A stretch of 64,000 bases of DNA from Pseudocitrobacter corydidari (GTDB taxonomy: Bacteria > Pseudomonadota > Gammaproteobacteria > Enterobacterales > Enterobacteriaceae), in contig NZ_CP087880.1 in the NCBI RefSeq assembly GCF_021172065.1, forward strand, positions 2,394,583-2,458,582, given 5' to 3'. Of the stretch, positions 26,873-36,337 are shown in pieces. The notes under the pieces are model-generated. The model had not been told where the DNA came from, did no database searches, and worked only from the letters and a program-made list of their open reading frames with translations. Every line of letters begins with the position of its first letter. The first letter of the stretch is position 1. The position numbers were made by a program, and so were the translations under genes.

Positions 26873-26901
26873 ACCAAACTCCTGTCGTTAATCGTGCTTT
26901 G

Positions 26902-28116
26902 CTAGTTGGCGTGAACCAAAGGTTCCCAGAGCGTCATCAGCCCTGCGGTTAACCCGCCACGCCAGCAAAGCGCATCATGCCCGCCGTCAACCTGACGCCA
27001 GAAAATCGACTGCTGTGTTTGCTGTAGTTGTGATAAAAGCGCCTGATTAGCGCGAAAGATAATCGGCTCACGCACGCCGGCTTCCAGCACGATGCGCAAT
27101 CCTGTTGGCTGTATCTCGCCGCTTTTGAGGCGTTGCAAAATCAGCCCTTCTTCCTGGCCGCCGCGATGCGGCCACCAGTACGATCCCGACTGGCTCAGGA
27201 CGCAGCCAAAGCGCTCCGGCCAGTAAAGCCCGGCGTAAAGCGACGCGAGGCCGCCGAAGCTTTGCCCGGCCACCACGGTGCGATCGGCGCGATCGCTAAA
27301 CGGTGCAATGGCTTGTACCTGTTGCAGAAGTTCCTGTTGTAGCGCCTGCCAGAATGCCGGGTTGCAGGGCAGTTCGACGCTGCGGTGCGCATTGTCGATA
27401 ACGTCTATTAGCAGATAGACCGCAGGCGGCAGTTTTCCTGACTGGGTTAACGCCGTCAGGGCGGGCCAAACGGGCATGCTTTCTGCCCAAAACTGGCCGT
27501 CCAGCAGTACCGCCAGCGGTCTGTCGCTGGCATCGGCTTCGCCTGTCGTAAAAATCCATACCCGCCGCGTGTTATTCAGTTTTGTGCTATGCCACTCAAT
27601 ACACTGCGGCGCGTCCCAGTGCGCGGCAGGCGTTGCCCATCCGGGCTGTTCGGGGGCCTCGGGCATTTCCAGCGCCGATACCGCATGACCGCGCCCGCCC
27701 TTCCAGCTTTGCGGATTCAACGGGTCCGCCACCGCACGCGGCAGGAGCTTGCGCCAGCCTTCGCGCAGCAGCGCGCGGTCCGGCACGCTTTGGCTAAAAA
27801 TCGCCGCCGGAAAATCATCTTCGCGTTCAGAGGGGGCAAAGCAGTAGCTTCCCCGCCAGGTGGCGGGGAGCGTCGTTTTCCAGAACCAGGCATCGGTATG
27901 AGGCAGGCGTTCCAGCGTTTGTGGTGCGGAGTTATGGTGATGATCGGTGACGCCGGTGATGTAAATCCACACCCGACGAACAGGGGATGTTTGCGCGGTG
28001 CCCGCTGGGTCTCGCCACCAGAATGTCACCTGATAGCGATCGCCAACACGTTCATACTGCGGGCCTTTTATCGTTGCCCACCAGGCATCGCTTCCTGCCT
28101 TTAACTTCTCCGTCAC
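26902..28116 (-). CDS. fes: Fes enterochelin esterase (cytoplasmic)
   Basis: Hydrolyses ferric enterobactin so that iron can be released in the cytoplasm. 404 aa, no signal peptide. N-terminal Fes domain (VTFWWRDPAG, YITGVTDHHHN) followed by an alpha/beta-hydrolase of the esterase D type. The nucleophile is in VVAGQSFGGLASLYAGLYW and the catalytic His in VDGGHDALCWRGG. Starts MTEKLKAGSDAWW. First gene of fes-ybdZ-entF, divergent from fepA across a Fur region. Confidence 0.95.
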   Translation of the reverse strand: MTEKLKAGSDAWWATIKGPQYERVGDRYQVTFWWRDPAGTAQTSPVRRVWIYITGVTDHHHNSAPQTLERLPHTDAWFWKTTLPATWRGSYCFAPSEREDDFPAAIFSQSVPDRALLREGWRKLLPRAVADPLNPQSWKGGRGHAVSALEMPEAPEQPGWATPAAHWDAPQCIEWHSTKLNNTRRVWIFTTGEADASDRPLAVLLDGQFWAESMPVWPALTALTQSGKLPPAVYLLIDVIDNAHRSVELPCNPAFWQALQQELLQQVQAIAPFSDRADRTVVAGQSFGGLASLYAGLYWPERFGCVLSQSGSYWWPHRGGQEEGLILQRLKSGEIQPTGLRIVLEAGVREPIIFRANQALLSQLQQTQQSIFWRQVDGGHDALCWRGGLTAGLMTLWEPLVHAN

Positions 28117-28166
28117 GTTAACCCCATGTTTAGTGTGGAATTTTTTGTTACATGTGAAAATCTATT

Positions 28167-28197
28167 GATAATATTATTGATAACTATTTGCATTTGC
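28167..28197. promoter_or_regulatory. Overlapping Fur boxes between fes and fepA
   Basis: Two overlapping Fur-like 19-mers: GATAATATTATTGATAACT (28167-28185) and GATAACTATTTGCATTTGC (28179-28197). The same arrangement controls the fepA-fes divergon in E. coli. About 50 bases upstream of fes and 170 upstream of fepA; fepA therefore has a long leader (to 28368). Confidence 0.8.
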
Positions 28198-28368
28198 AAT
28201 AACGTATTGGCGCGCAAGAGATGTCTTTCAAAATAAAAAATTTGTCAGGAACCGCTTTCTTCCCCATGGACGGCAGCTTTCGCAGTTCCCTGGCACAACT
28301 CATGCCGCCTCTCCTCCCCGTGGGAATGGAGCAAGTGGAGAGAACGGCGAAGAAAAGCAGGATTAGTG

Positions 28369-30609
28369 ATGAATAACAAGATCAAATCCCTGGCCTTACT
28401 GGTCAATTTGGGTATCTACGGCGTCGCCTTCCCCCTCAACGCCGCAGAGACCGCCTCCACCAGCGAAACCGAATCCACTGGCGAGACGATGGTCGTCACC
28501 GCCGCGCAGCAGAACCTGCAGGCTCCCGGTGTTTCCACCATTACCGCTGACGAAATCCGTAAAAATCCGGTGGCGCGCGATGTGTCTGAAATCATCCGTA
28601 CCATGCCGGGCGTCAACCTGACCGGTAACTCCACCAGCGGCCAGCGCGGCAACAACCGCCAGATTGATATTCGCGGCATGGGCCCGGAAAACACCCTGAT
28701 CCTGATTGACGGTAAACCGGTGAGCAGCCGTAACTCTGTGCGTCAGGGCTGGCGCGGCGAGCGTGATACCCGTGGCGATACCAGCTGGGTACCGCCGGAG
28801 ATGATCGAACGTATTGAAGTCATTCGCGGCCCGGCGGCAGCCCGTTATGGTAACGGCGCAGCGGGCGGCGTGGTGAATATCATCACTAAGAAAGGCGGTA
28901 ACGAGTGGCACGGGTCGTGGGATACCTACTTCAATGTGCCAGAGCACAAAGACGAAGGCTCCACCAAGCGTACCAACTTTAGCCTGAGCGGCCCGATGGG
29001 CGGCGATTTCAGCTTCCGTCTGTACGGTAACCTCGATAAAACCCAGGCGGATGCGTGGGATATCAACAAAGGCCATCAGTCTGAACGTACCGGCATTTAC
29101 TCCGATACGCTGCCCGCAGGTCGTGAAGGCGTCATCAACAAAGATATCAACGGCCAGGTACGCTGGGACTTTGCGCCGATGCAGTCTCTGGAGTTCGAAG
29201 CGGGCTACAGCCGCCAGGGCAACCTGTATGCGGGTGATACCCAGAACACCAACAGTAACCAACTGGTGAAAGATAACTACGGCAAAGAGACTAACCGTCT
29301 TTATCGTCAGAATTACTCTGTCACCTGGAACGGCGGCTGGGATAACGGCGTGACCACCAGCAACTGGGTACAGTACGAGCACACGCGCAACTCCCGTAAA
29401 GGTGAAGGTCTGGCGGGCGGTACGGAAGGGATCTTCTCCACCAACGACTATGTGAATATCGATCTGGCCGATCTGATGTTGCACAGCGAAGTGAGCATTC
29501 CGCTCGACCTGCTGGTGAATCAGAACCTGACGCTGGGCACCGAATGGAACCAGCAGCGCATGAAAGATTTAGGTTCTAACACCCAAACCTTTATGGGCGG
29601 CGACGTTCCGGGCGCAACCAGCACTAACCGCAGCCCTTATTCGCAGGCTGAGATTTTCTCTCTGTTTGCCGAAGACAACATTGAGCTGACCGACAGCACC
29701 ATGCTGACGCCAGCGCTGCGTTTTGACCACCATACCATCGTCGGCAACAACTGGAGCCCGTCGCTGAACCTCTCTCAGGGTCTGGGCGATGACTTCACGT
29801 TGAAAATGGGTATCGCGCGTGCTTATAAAGCGCCGAGCCTGTATCAAACTAACCCGAACTATATTCTCTACAGTAAAGGTCAGGGTTGCTACGCCAGCGG
29901 CGGTGCGTGCTATCTGCAGGGTAACGACGACCTGAAAGCAGAAACCAGCATTAACAAAGAGATTGGTCTGGAGTTCAAACGCGATGGCTGGCTGGCCGGT
30001 GTGACCTGGTTCCGTAACGATTATCGCGACAAAATCGAAGCGGGCTACTCTGCGGTTTCCAGCAACGCCAGCGGTACCGATATCTACAAATGGGAGAACG
30101 TACCGAAAGCCGTCGTTGAAGGCCTTGAAGGAACGTTGAATATCCCGGTTAGCGAAACGGTGAACTGGACCAACAACATCACCTACATGCTGCAAAGTAA
30201 GAACAAAGAGACCGGCGATCGCCTGTCGATCATTCCGGAGTACACGCTGAACTCAACCCTGAGCTGGCAGGTACATCAGGATGTCTCCTTGCAGTCGACC
30301 TTTACCTGGTACGGCAAGCAGCAGCCGAAGAAATACAACTATAAAGGGCAACCGGCCACTGGCCCGGAAACGGAAGAAGTCAGCCCTTATAGCATCGTTG
30401 GCCTGAGCGCGACCTGGGATGTCACCAAAAACGTCAGCCTGACCAGCGGCGTGGATAACGTCTTCGATAAACGCCACTGGCGTGAAGGTAATGCCCAGAC
30501 CACAGGTGGTGTCACCAATGGTGTCAGCAGTTATATGTATGGCGCAGGCGCGAATACCTATAACGAATCTGGCCGTACCTGGTTTATGAGCGTGAACACC
30601 CACTTCTAA
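28369..30609 (+). CDS. fepA: FepA ferric-enterobactin outer-membrane receptor
   Basis: TonB-dependent 22-strand barrel with an N-terminal plug, 746 aa as in E. coli. Signal peptide ends at FPLNA-AETAS. The TonB box is ETMVVTAA. Plug motifs include EIIRTMPGVNLTGNSTSG, DIRGMGPENTLILIDGKPV and PAAARYGNGAAGGVVNIITKK. The barrel ends with the classical terminal Phe (MSVNTHF). ATG 28369 follows AGGA at 28359-28362; the GTG one codon earlier is not preferred. Confidence 0.97.
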   Translation: MNNKIKSLALLVNLGIYGVAFPLNAAETASTSETESTGETMVVTAAQQNLQAPGVSTITADEIRKNPVARDVSEIIRTMPGVNLTGNSTSGQRGNNRQIDIRGMGPENTLILIDGKPVSSRNSVRQGWRGERDTRGDTSWVPPEMIERIEVIRGPAAARYGNGAAGGVVNIITKKGGNEWHGSWDTYFNVPEHKDEGSTKRTNFSLSGPMGGDFSFRLYGNLDKTQADAWDINKGHQSERTGIYSDTLPAGREGVINKDINGQVRWDFAPMQSLEFEAGYSRQGNLYAGDTQNTNSNQLVKDNYGKETNRLYRQNYSVTWNGGWDNGVTTSNWVQYEHTRNSRKGEGLAGGTEGIFSTNDYVNIDLADLMLHSEVSIPLDLLVNQNLTLGTEWNQQRMKDLGSNTQTFMGGDVPGATSTNRSPYSQAEIFSLFAEDNIELTDSTMLTPALRFDHHTIVGNNWSPSLNLSQGLGDDFTLKMGIARAYKAPSLYQTNPNYILYSKGQGCYASGGACYLQGNDDLKAETSINKEIGLEFKRDGWLAGVTWFRNDYRDKIEAGYSAVSSNASGTDIYKWENVPKAVVEGLEGTLNIPVSETVNWTNNITYMLQSKNKETGDRLSIIPEYTLNSTLSWQVHQDVSLQSTFTWYGKQQPKKYNYKGQPATGPETEEVSPYSIVGLSATWDVTKNVSLTSGVDNVFDKRHWREGNAQTTGGVTNGVSSYMYGAGANTYNESGRTWFMSVNTHF

Positions 30610-30626
30610 TCGTAATGTTGTTCCGG

Positions 30627-30652
30627 ATCCTCTCCCCGCCAGGGGAGAGGAT
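30627..30652. terminator. Stable hairpin between fepA and entD
   Basis: Perfect 11-bp stem ATCCTCTCCCC / GGGGAGAGGAT with loop GCCA, 18 bases after the fepA stop and just before the entD start. No U-run. It may protect fepA mRNA and lower entD expression (inference). Confidence 0.55.
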
Positions 30653-30664
30653 GATGGGGAAAAG

Positions 30665-31318
30665 ATGCAAACCAACCATTCTACATTTACCCTCGCCCAC
30701 CATCTTCTGCACCGTATCGATTTTCAGCCTGAAACCTTTAGCGACGGCGATTTGCTGTGGTTACCGCATCACGCCGACCTGGCGCATTTTGGCAAAAAAC
30801 GCCGGATTGAACATCTTGCCGGGCGGATTGCCGCCGCGTACGCGCTACAACCTTTGGGCCTGAAAGCCATTCCTGGCATAGGTGAACAGCGCCAGCCACT
30901 GTGGCCGGAAGGCATTTTTGGCAGCATCAGTCACAGCGGAAAACGGGCGATAGCCACCGTTTCCCCAACGCCCGTCGGCATCGATATCGAGCATATTTTC
31001 AGCTCGCAGCTGGCCGCCGAAGTGGCGACGCAGATTGCCTCGCCTGCGGAAATTTTCCGCCTGCAAACCAGCGGCCTGCCTTTTGCGATTGCCCTGACGC
31101 TGGCGTTCTCCGCCAAAGAGAGCGTCTATAAAGCGTACTCTTCACACGCGGAACCCTGCCCGGGATTTGCGGCGGCAGAGATGACCGCGATTGATGAGAA
31201 TTCGCTTTGTCTGCGCTTAACGTCGGCGTTTTCAGCCCAGCTTGTCGGGAAGGAAATCTGCGTGGCTTATGAGGTGAAGGGCGATGAGGTGGTGACCTGT
31301 ACGGTTACTCCTCTTTAA
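30665..31318 (+). CDS. entD: EntD phosphopantetheinyl transferase
   Basis: Sfp-type transferase, 217 aa, that converts EntB and EntF carrier domains to their holo forms using CoA. The Mg/CoA motifs are GIDIEHIFS (about residue 105) and AFSAKESVYKAYSS (about residue 155), with ISHSGKRAIATVS before them. Start MQTNHSTFTLAHHLLH at 30665. It follows fepA on the same strand. After it lies a GC-rich inverted repeat (31324-31349). Confidence 0.93.
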   Translation: MQTNHSTFTLAHHLLHRIDFQPETFSDGDLLWLPHHADLAHFGKKRRIEHLAGRIAAAYALQPLGLKAIPGIGEQRQPLWPEGIFGSISHSGKRAIATVSPTPVGIDIEHIFSSQLAAEVATQIASPAEIFRLQTSGLPFAIALTLAFSAKESVYKAYSSHAEPCPGFAAAEMTAIDENSLCLRLTSAFSAQLVGKEICVAYEVKGDEVVTCTVTPL

Positions 31319-31357
31319 TGAAAGCGCGATACGTTGTCTCGCATCGCGCCCCCCTGA

Positions 31358-32458
31358 CTATTTAAATAAATGCTTCAGACTGTGTGGCTGGCAGCGAAGA
31401 TATTGATTCGACGCATGAATCTGCGCACCCAGCGCCGCCGCGGCATGCCATGGCCATCTTGGGTTATAAAGTACACCGCGCGCGAGCCCGATAAAATCAG
31501 CATCACCGCCCGCCACGATTGACTCGGCATGTTCTGGCTCGGTAATTAATCCCACCGCGACGACCGGGATGTTAACGGCTGATTTCACCGCCCGGGCCAG
31601 CGGCACCTGGTAGCCTGGGAAAACGTCAATCTGCTGTTCAGGATGCAAACCACCGCTGGAAACATGTATTGCATCCACCCCGCGTTCTTCCAGCAGTCTG
31701 GAAAATTCGACCGCTTCCTCAATGTTGAACCCGCCCTCAACCCAGTCGGTTGCCGAGATGCGTACGCTGATTGCTTTGTCCGCCGGGAACGCGGCGCGAA
31801 CGACATCAAAGATTTCCAGTGGGAATCGGACTCTATTCTCAAAAGAACCGCCATAATTGTCCGTTCGGTTATTCGACAGCGGCGATAAAAATTGATGCAG
31901 CAGATAGCCATGTGCGGCGTGGATCTGGATAAGATCCACATTCAGCCGGGCCGCACGTTTCGCAGCTTCCGCAAATTGCTGACGCACGGTTTCTAAGCCT
32001 TCGCTATCCAGTGCCGCAGGCGTCGAATGCCCCTCGTTGTAGGGAATAGCGGAAGGTGCGACGGTCTGCCAACCACCCTCTTCATCAGGCGCGAGTGGCC
32101 CTTTTTGCTCCCACGGTTTGGACGTGGACGCTTTCCTGCCCGCATGGGCCAACTGGATTGCGATAGGCATATCTGACCACTGACGAATGGAAGCAATCAC
32201 CCGGCCCATGGCTTCCTCGCAACGATCGTCGTACAGACCCACATCCGCGAACGTAATGCGCCCTTCGGGAGAAACCGCCGTCGCTTCAATGGTCAGTAAC
32301 CCTGCACCCGACTGCGCCAGCTGCCCTAAATGCTGTACATGCCAGTCATTCATGCAGCCATCCGTTGCCGAGTACTGGCACATAGGGGCAATCACGATAC
32401 GATTATCAAGTTCAAGATTTCGAATGCGGAAAGGAGTAAACAGCTTGGGTTGCGACAT
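31358..32458 (-). CDS. Old yellow enzyme family NADH:flavin oxidoreductase (YqjM/XenA type)
   Basis: FMN-dependent TIM-barrel ene-reductase, 366 aa. VIAPMCQYSATDG with the active-site Cys near residue 25 places it in the YqjM/XenA (class III) branch. The substrate-binding HAAHGYLLHQFLSP, NNRTDNYGGSFENRVRFP and RISATDWVEGG are present. ATG 32458 follows GGAGAAAAAGGT. It reduces activated alkenes and related electrophiles; the natural substrate is unknown. It lies downstream of the SDR but behind a strong terminator, so it may have its own promoter in 32459-32524. Confidence 0.85.
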   Translation of the reverse strand: MSQPKLFTPFRIRNLELDNRIVIAPMCQYSATDGCMNDWHVQHLGQLAQSGAGLLTIEATAVSPEGRITFADVGLYDDRCEEAMGRVIASIRQWSDMPIAIQLAHAGRKASTSKPWEQKGPLAPDEEGGWQTVAPSAIPYNEGHSTPAALDSEGLETVRQQFAEAAKRAARLNVDLIQIHAAHGYLLHQFLSPLSNNRTDNYGGSFENRVRFPLEIFDVVRAAFPADKAISVRISATDWVEGGFNIEEAVEFSRLLEERGVDAIHVSSGGLHPEQQIDVFPGYQVPLARAVKSAVNIPVVAVGLITEPEHAESIVAGGDADFIGLARGVLYNPRWPWHAAAALGAQIHASNQYLRCQPHSLKHLFK

Positions 32459-32524
32459 ACCTTTTTCTCCAGGGGATGACTGAGGGATTTCAATACAATT
32501 ATGTATGCCATCCACTGTACGCCA

Positions 32525-32578
32525 GAAAAAGCCGGGAAGCCCACTTTACGCCCTATAAAGGGCAATAATCTTCCCGGC
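32525..32578 (-). terminator. Strong intrinsic terminator after the SDR gene
   Basis: On the minus strand GCCGGGAAG (32578-32570) pairs with CTTCCCGGC (32539-32531), with an internal GCCCTTTATAGGGC hairpin, followed by TTTTTC (32530-32525). It lies between the SDR and the oxidoreductase. Confidence 0.8.
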
Positions 32579-32590
32579 GACGCCCATCAG

Positions 32591-33340
32591 CTATATCTGC
32601 GCCAACCCGCCATCAACATAAATCTCTGCGGCATTGATAAAGCTCGCATCGTCAGAGGCTAAGAAAACCACCGCTTTGCCGACCTCTTCCGGTTCACCCA
32701 GTCGGCCTAGCGGCACCTCTGCCGCTAGCGCGTCAAACAGCCCCTGCCGATGCTCCTCGGGAACCAGGCCGCCAAGACCCGGCGTGCGAATGGGGCCAGG
32801 GCTGACCACATTGATCCGGATGCCGCTATCTTTCAGGTCGAGCGCCCACGAACGGACCAGGCTACGTAACGCGGCTTTACTTGCGCTGTACACGCTAAAG
32901 TTCGCAGTGCCTTTCACCGCCGCCGTCGAGCCCGTAAGGATAACGGAAGAGCCCTTACGCAACAGCGGCAACGCTTTTTGCACAGTAAACAGCACACCGC
33001 GCACATTGGTGCCGAAGATGCGGTCAAAATGCGCTTCGGTTATCTGCCCCAGCGGCAGCATGTCACCGCCCCCGGCATTGGCAAACAGCACATCCAGCTG
33101 CCCTGATTCGCTGGTAATCGTCGAGAATACGGTATCAAGATCGTTTAAATTAGACGCGTCAGCGCGAATGCCTTTTGCGGAGGGGCCAATTAACGCCACC
33201 GCCGCATCAAGTTCTTCACGGCGTCTGCCGGTGATATAGACTGTTGCGCCCTGCTCAGCCAGCGCCTGTGCTGCAGCCAGGCCGATACCGGTGCTTCCCC
33301 CGGTGATTAACGCAATTTTATCCGCCAGTTTTTTACTCAT
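32591..33340 (-). CDS. Short-chain dehydrogenase/reductase
   Basis: 249-aa NAD(P)-dependent SDR. Rossmann motif TGGSTGIGLAAAQ (residues about 13-25), TGRRREELD suggesting NADP preference (Arg after the second strand), NAGGGD, catalytic Ser in ILTGSTAAVKG, YSASKAALRS with Tyr and Lys. Substrate not identifiable. The divergent LysR gene 176 bases away probably controls it, a common arrangement for SDR/electrophile-response pairs. Confidence 0.85.
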   Translation of the reverse strand: MSKKLADKIALITGGSTGIGLAAAQALAEQGATVYITGRRREELDAAVALIGPSAKGIRADASNLNDLDTVFSTITSESGQLDVLFANAGGGDMLPLGQITEAHFDRIFGTNVRGVLFTVQKALPLLRKGSSVILTGSTAAVKGTANFSVYSASKAALRSLVRSWALDLKDSGIRINVVSPGPIRTPGLGGLVPEEHRQGLFDALAAEVPLGRLGEPEEVGKAVVFLASDDASFINAAEIYVDGGLAQI

Positions 33341-33516
33341 GGTGCACTTCCTTAACTAAAGTTTGAATAGGCCAGTTGAGTCTTCGACTTAGCGCAACGA
33401 CCAGGTTGCTAAGCTCGTGAGTACTGTAATCGCACTCACTCAGGCGGAAAAACAGGGCAAATAAGAAAACACTCTTCACAGGGGTGAATAATCTCGAAGC
33501 AGAGTCAGGAATAATA

Positions 33517-34419
33517 ATGGACCGATTTTTAGCGCTTAACGTTTTTATCCGCGTGGTTGAAGCCAACAGTTTTACGCGTGCCGCCGACTCGCTGAATATG
33601 CCTAACGCAACGATTAGCAAAACAATTCAACAGCTGGAATCTCACCTGGGCATTCGCCTGCTGCAACGGACGACGCGGCGTATTACGGTTACGCCTGAAG
33701 GTGAGGCGTACTATGAAAAAGCGCGGGAAATCCTGAATGCCCTGGAAGAGGTCGATGCCGCATTTAAGACATCGACAACGAATATTAAGGGTCACCTGCG
33801 AATCGCCGTGGGCGGCTCAACCGCCAGGGATATCCTGATTCCGCTGCTGGCCGATTTCATGGCAGCCTATCCAGATATCTGTATTGACCTGGCCGTGGCG
33901 GATAAACCCTCAGATCTTATTAGCGGAAATATTGACTGCGCAATCCGGGGCGGCGTGCTGGAAGATTCAACGCTGATCGCCCGTAAAATAGGTGAGGCGA
34001 CGTTGATCACCTGCGCCACACCCGATTACCTTCGGCGCTACGGCACGCCTGCCTATCCTGATGAACTCAAAAACGGGCATCGCCTGATTAGCTACCTTTC
34101 CCCCGCCAGCGGCCGCGCATTTCCGTTTCGCTTTAAGCACAACGACATCTTGACCGAGATGAAAACGGAGCATCACCTGGGCATCAACGAAAGCAACGCA
34201 CACATTGCCGCCGTCGAGGCGGGGTTAGGCATTATCCAGACGTTCACCTATTCACTGAGAAATCAGCTCGCCAGCGGTGAAGTCCTGGAGATCCTCCGTC
34301 CTTGGCGACCCGCTTCGTATCCCTTTTATGTGGTGTACGCGCAAAACCGGCACCTTCCTCATCGGCTGCGCGTGTTTGTCGAGTGGCTGAATGACGCGTT
34401 TTCGGGGGCGGTAAAGTAA
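33517..34419 (+). CDS. LysR-type regulator (divergent to the SDR)
   Basis: 300-aa LysR regulator. It begins MDRFLALNVFIRVVEANSFT, and the HTH continues ATISKTIQQLESHLGIRLLQRTTRR. The rest is the substrate-binding fold (LADFMAAYPDICIDLAVAD). ATG 33517 is preferred over the frame opening at 33484 because it gives the standard LysR N-terminus. Belongs to the CrgA/DmlR-like branch by general appearance. Likely target: the divergent SDR and perhaps the oxidoreductase beyond. Confidence 0.85.
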   Translation: MDRFLALNVFIRVVEANSFTRAADSLNMPNATISKTIQQLESHLGIRLLQRTTRRITVTPEGEAYYEKAREILNALEEVDAAFKTSTTNIKGHLRIAVGGSTARDILIPLLADFMAAYPDICIDLAVADKPSDLISGNIDCAIRGGVLEDSTLIARKIGEATLITCATPDYLRRYGTPAYPDELKNGHRLISYLSPASGRAFPFRFKHNDILTEMKTEHHLGINESNAHIAAVEAGLGIIQTFTYSLRNQLASGEVLEILRPWRPASYPFYVVYAQNRHLPHRLRVFVEWLNDAFSGAVK

Positions 34420-34607
34420 TAGACCACTCGATCACACCGAGTAATCCACCAACAATTACCGAATAATCAGCATAGTGAGTAAATAAATCAGACATTCGTC
34501 GAGTTTTTGTGGGCAAAAAAGATAGTTTAGCCGCGCAATTACCCCTATCATCCCCATGATACATTCAGACAAATTATGAAACACTTTGTCAGTGTTAAGG
34601 GAAGCGA

Positions 34608-36173
34608 ATGAGTACAAACATAACAACACCAGGGAACGGGGCCGGTGAAAGCCGTCTGATGAACGGTTTCCTCAATGCGATTGAACGCGCCGGGAATAAA
34701 CTTCCTGAACCGGCGCTGATCTTTTTCTACTTTTTACTGGTCGTGATGGGGCTGTCTGCGGTCCTGTCGTTGATGACCTTTGATGTTGTTAATCCCATGA
34801 CGCAGGAGACCGTTCAGGTTAACAACCTGCTCTCTGCTGAAGCGCTCACCAACACGCTGGCCAATATGGTGACGACGTTCACCACCTTCGCCCCGCTCGG
34901 TATTGTGCTGGTGGCGATGCTCGGCGTTGGCGTAGCGGAAAGCTCCGGCTTTATTAACGTCGGCCTAAAGAAGATGCTGCGCGTGACGCCAAAGAAACTG
35001 CTGACGCCGATGCTGATTTTTGTCGCGATGTTCAGCCACGTGGCGGCGGATGCGGGCTACGTGCTGGTGATCCCGCTGGGCGCAATTATCTTTATGTCCG
35101 CCGGACGTCACCCGCTGGTGGGGATCGCCGCAGCGTTCTCGGGCGTATCGGGCGGGTTTGCCGCTAATATGGTGCCCACCGGGAACGATGCGCTGTTGCA
35201 GGGCTTTACCCAGGCCGCAGCACAACTGCTCGACAGCACCTACACCGTCAACACCTTATGTAACCTCTTCTTCGGAATTGCCTCTTCGATTCTGATTACC
35301 CTGGTCGGCTGGTGGGTCACCGAGCGCATCGTTGAGCCGCGCGTCAGCAAAATGACCATCGACGGCGATTATCAGCATGAAGAGGATATGTCCAGCGTCT
35401 CAGACAAAGAGAGCCGCGCCTTTAATCGCGCGTCGCTGGTCATGCTGCTGGGCCTCGCGGCGCTGGCGGCAGCGGCCTGGCCGGAAGGTTCCATGCTGCG
35501 CGGAACCGACGGCTCGCTCACCTCTTACAGTGCGCCGATCATGAAATCCATCGTGCCGCTGATTTTCCTGATCTTCATCCTGCCGGGGATTGTGTACGGC
35601 TTTGCATCCGGCACCTTTAAAACCGGGAAAGATGTCATCGCGTCGATGAATGACTCGATGAGTAAAATGGGCTCATACATGGTGATGGCGTTCTTCTGCG
35701 CCATGTTTATTAAAGCGTTCAGCGACTCGAACATTGGCACACTGCTGGCGCTGGTCGGCGCGGATGGCCTGAAAGCGATGGAGCTGCCGGGCGAAGCGAC
35801 GATTATCGGCATGATCCTGCTGACCGCCGCCGTGAACCTGCTGATTGGTTCCGCATCCGCGAAGTGGGGCCTGTTATCGCCGATTATGGTACCGATGCTG
35901 ATTGCCGTGGGGATCTCTCCGGAACTGACTCAGGCGGCGTTTCGTATCGGGGACTCCAGTACCAATATTATCACCCCGCTAATGGTCTTCTTCCCGCTGG
36001 TGGTGGTCTATTGCCAGCGCTATGTGAAGGGCGCGGGCGTCGGTACGCTGGTATCAATGATGATGCCGTACTCCATCGCCTTCTTTATTAGCTGGAGCCT
36101 GTTCCTGCTGGCCTGGTGGGGGCTGGGGATGCCGCTCGGCGTCGCCGCGCCGTACACCTGGAGTGCAGGTTAA
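34608..36173 (+). CDS. AbgT-family transporter
   Basis: 521-aa inner-membrane transporter of the AbgT family (p-aminobenzoyl-glutamate importers; some members export sulfonamides). About 11-13 hydrophobic segments. Conserved stretches: FYFLLVVMGLSAVLS, ESSGFINVGLKKMLR, AADAGYVLVIPLGA, GVSGGFAANMVPTGNDALLQ (in parts) and NLLIGSASAKWGLLSPIMVPM. E. coli abgT sits with abgA/abgB hydrolase genes; none is present here. Followed by a clean terminator and then the ABC importer. Confidence 0.85.
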   Translation: MSTNITTPGNGAGESRLMNGFLNAIERAGNKLPEPALIFFYFLLVVMGLSAVLSLMTFDVVNPMTQETVQVNNLLSAEALTNTLANMVTTFTTFAPLGIVLVAMLGVGVAESSGFINVGLKKMLRVTPKKLLTPMLIFVAMFSHVAADAGYVLVIPLGAIIFMSAGRHPLVGIAAAFSGVSGGFAANMVPTGNDALLQGFTQAAAQLLDSTYTVNTLCNLFFGIASSILITLVGWWVTERIVEPRVSKMTIDGDYQHEEDMSSVSDKESRAFNRASLVMLLGLAALAAAAWPEGSMLRGTDGSLTSYSAPIMKSIVPLIFLIFILPGIVYGFASGTFKTGKDVIASMNDSMSKMGSYMVMAFFCAMFIKAFSDSNIGTLLALVGADGLKAMELPGEATIIGMILLTAAVNLLIGSASAKWGLLSPIMVPMLIAVGISPELTQAAFRIGDSSTNIITPLMVFFPLVVVYCQRYVKGAGVGTLVSMMMPYSIAFFISWSLFLLAWWGLGMPLGVAAPYTWSAG

Positions 36174-36187
36174 CCCCAGATCTCTTC

Positions 36188-36212
36188 AAGGGCGCATCAT
36201 GCGCCCTTTTTT
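36188..36212 (+). terminator. Intrinsic terminator after the AbgT-family gene
   Basis: Perfect stem AAGGGCGCA / TGCGCCCTT with loop TCA, followed by a T-run (to 36212). It ends the abgT-like transcript before the ABC operon. Confidence 0.9.
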
Positions 36213-36337
36213 ATTCCCTGCCCTCACCTCATCACCCTTTTCGCTAAGTTAATCTTAATTATGACTTTACGGGAAAATAGTCTCGGCGCTAAGGTGGCGG
36301 GATAACATCATAAAATACGTTTTCACAGGGATTGATC

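Noticed and set aside
28396-29484. 362-codon frame antisense to fepA
   Set aside because: Shadow of fepA; no start signals and no recognisable domain.
33333-33620. 95-codon frame between SDR and LysR on the minus strand
   Set aside because: It overlaps the start of the LysR gene and the divergent promoter region and has no family features.
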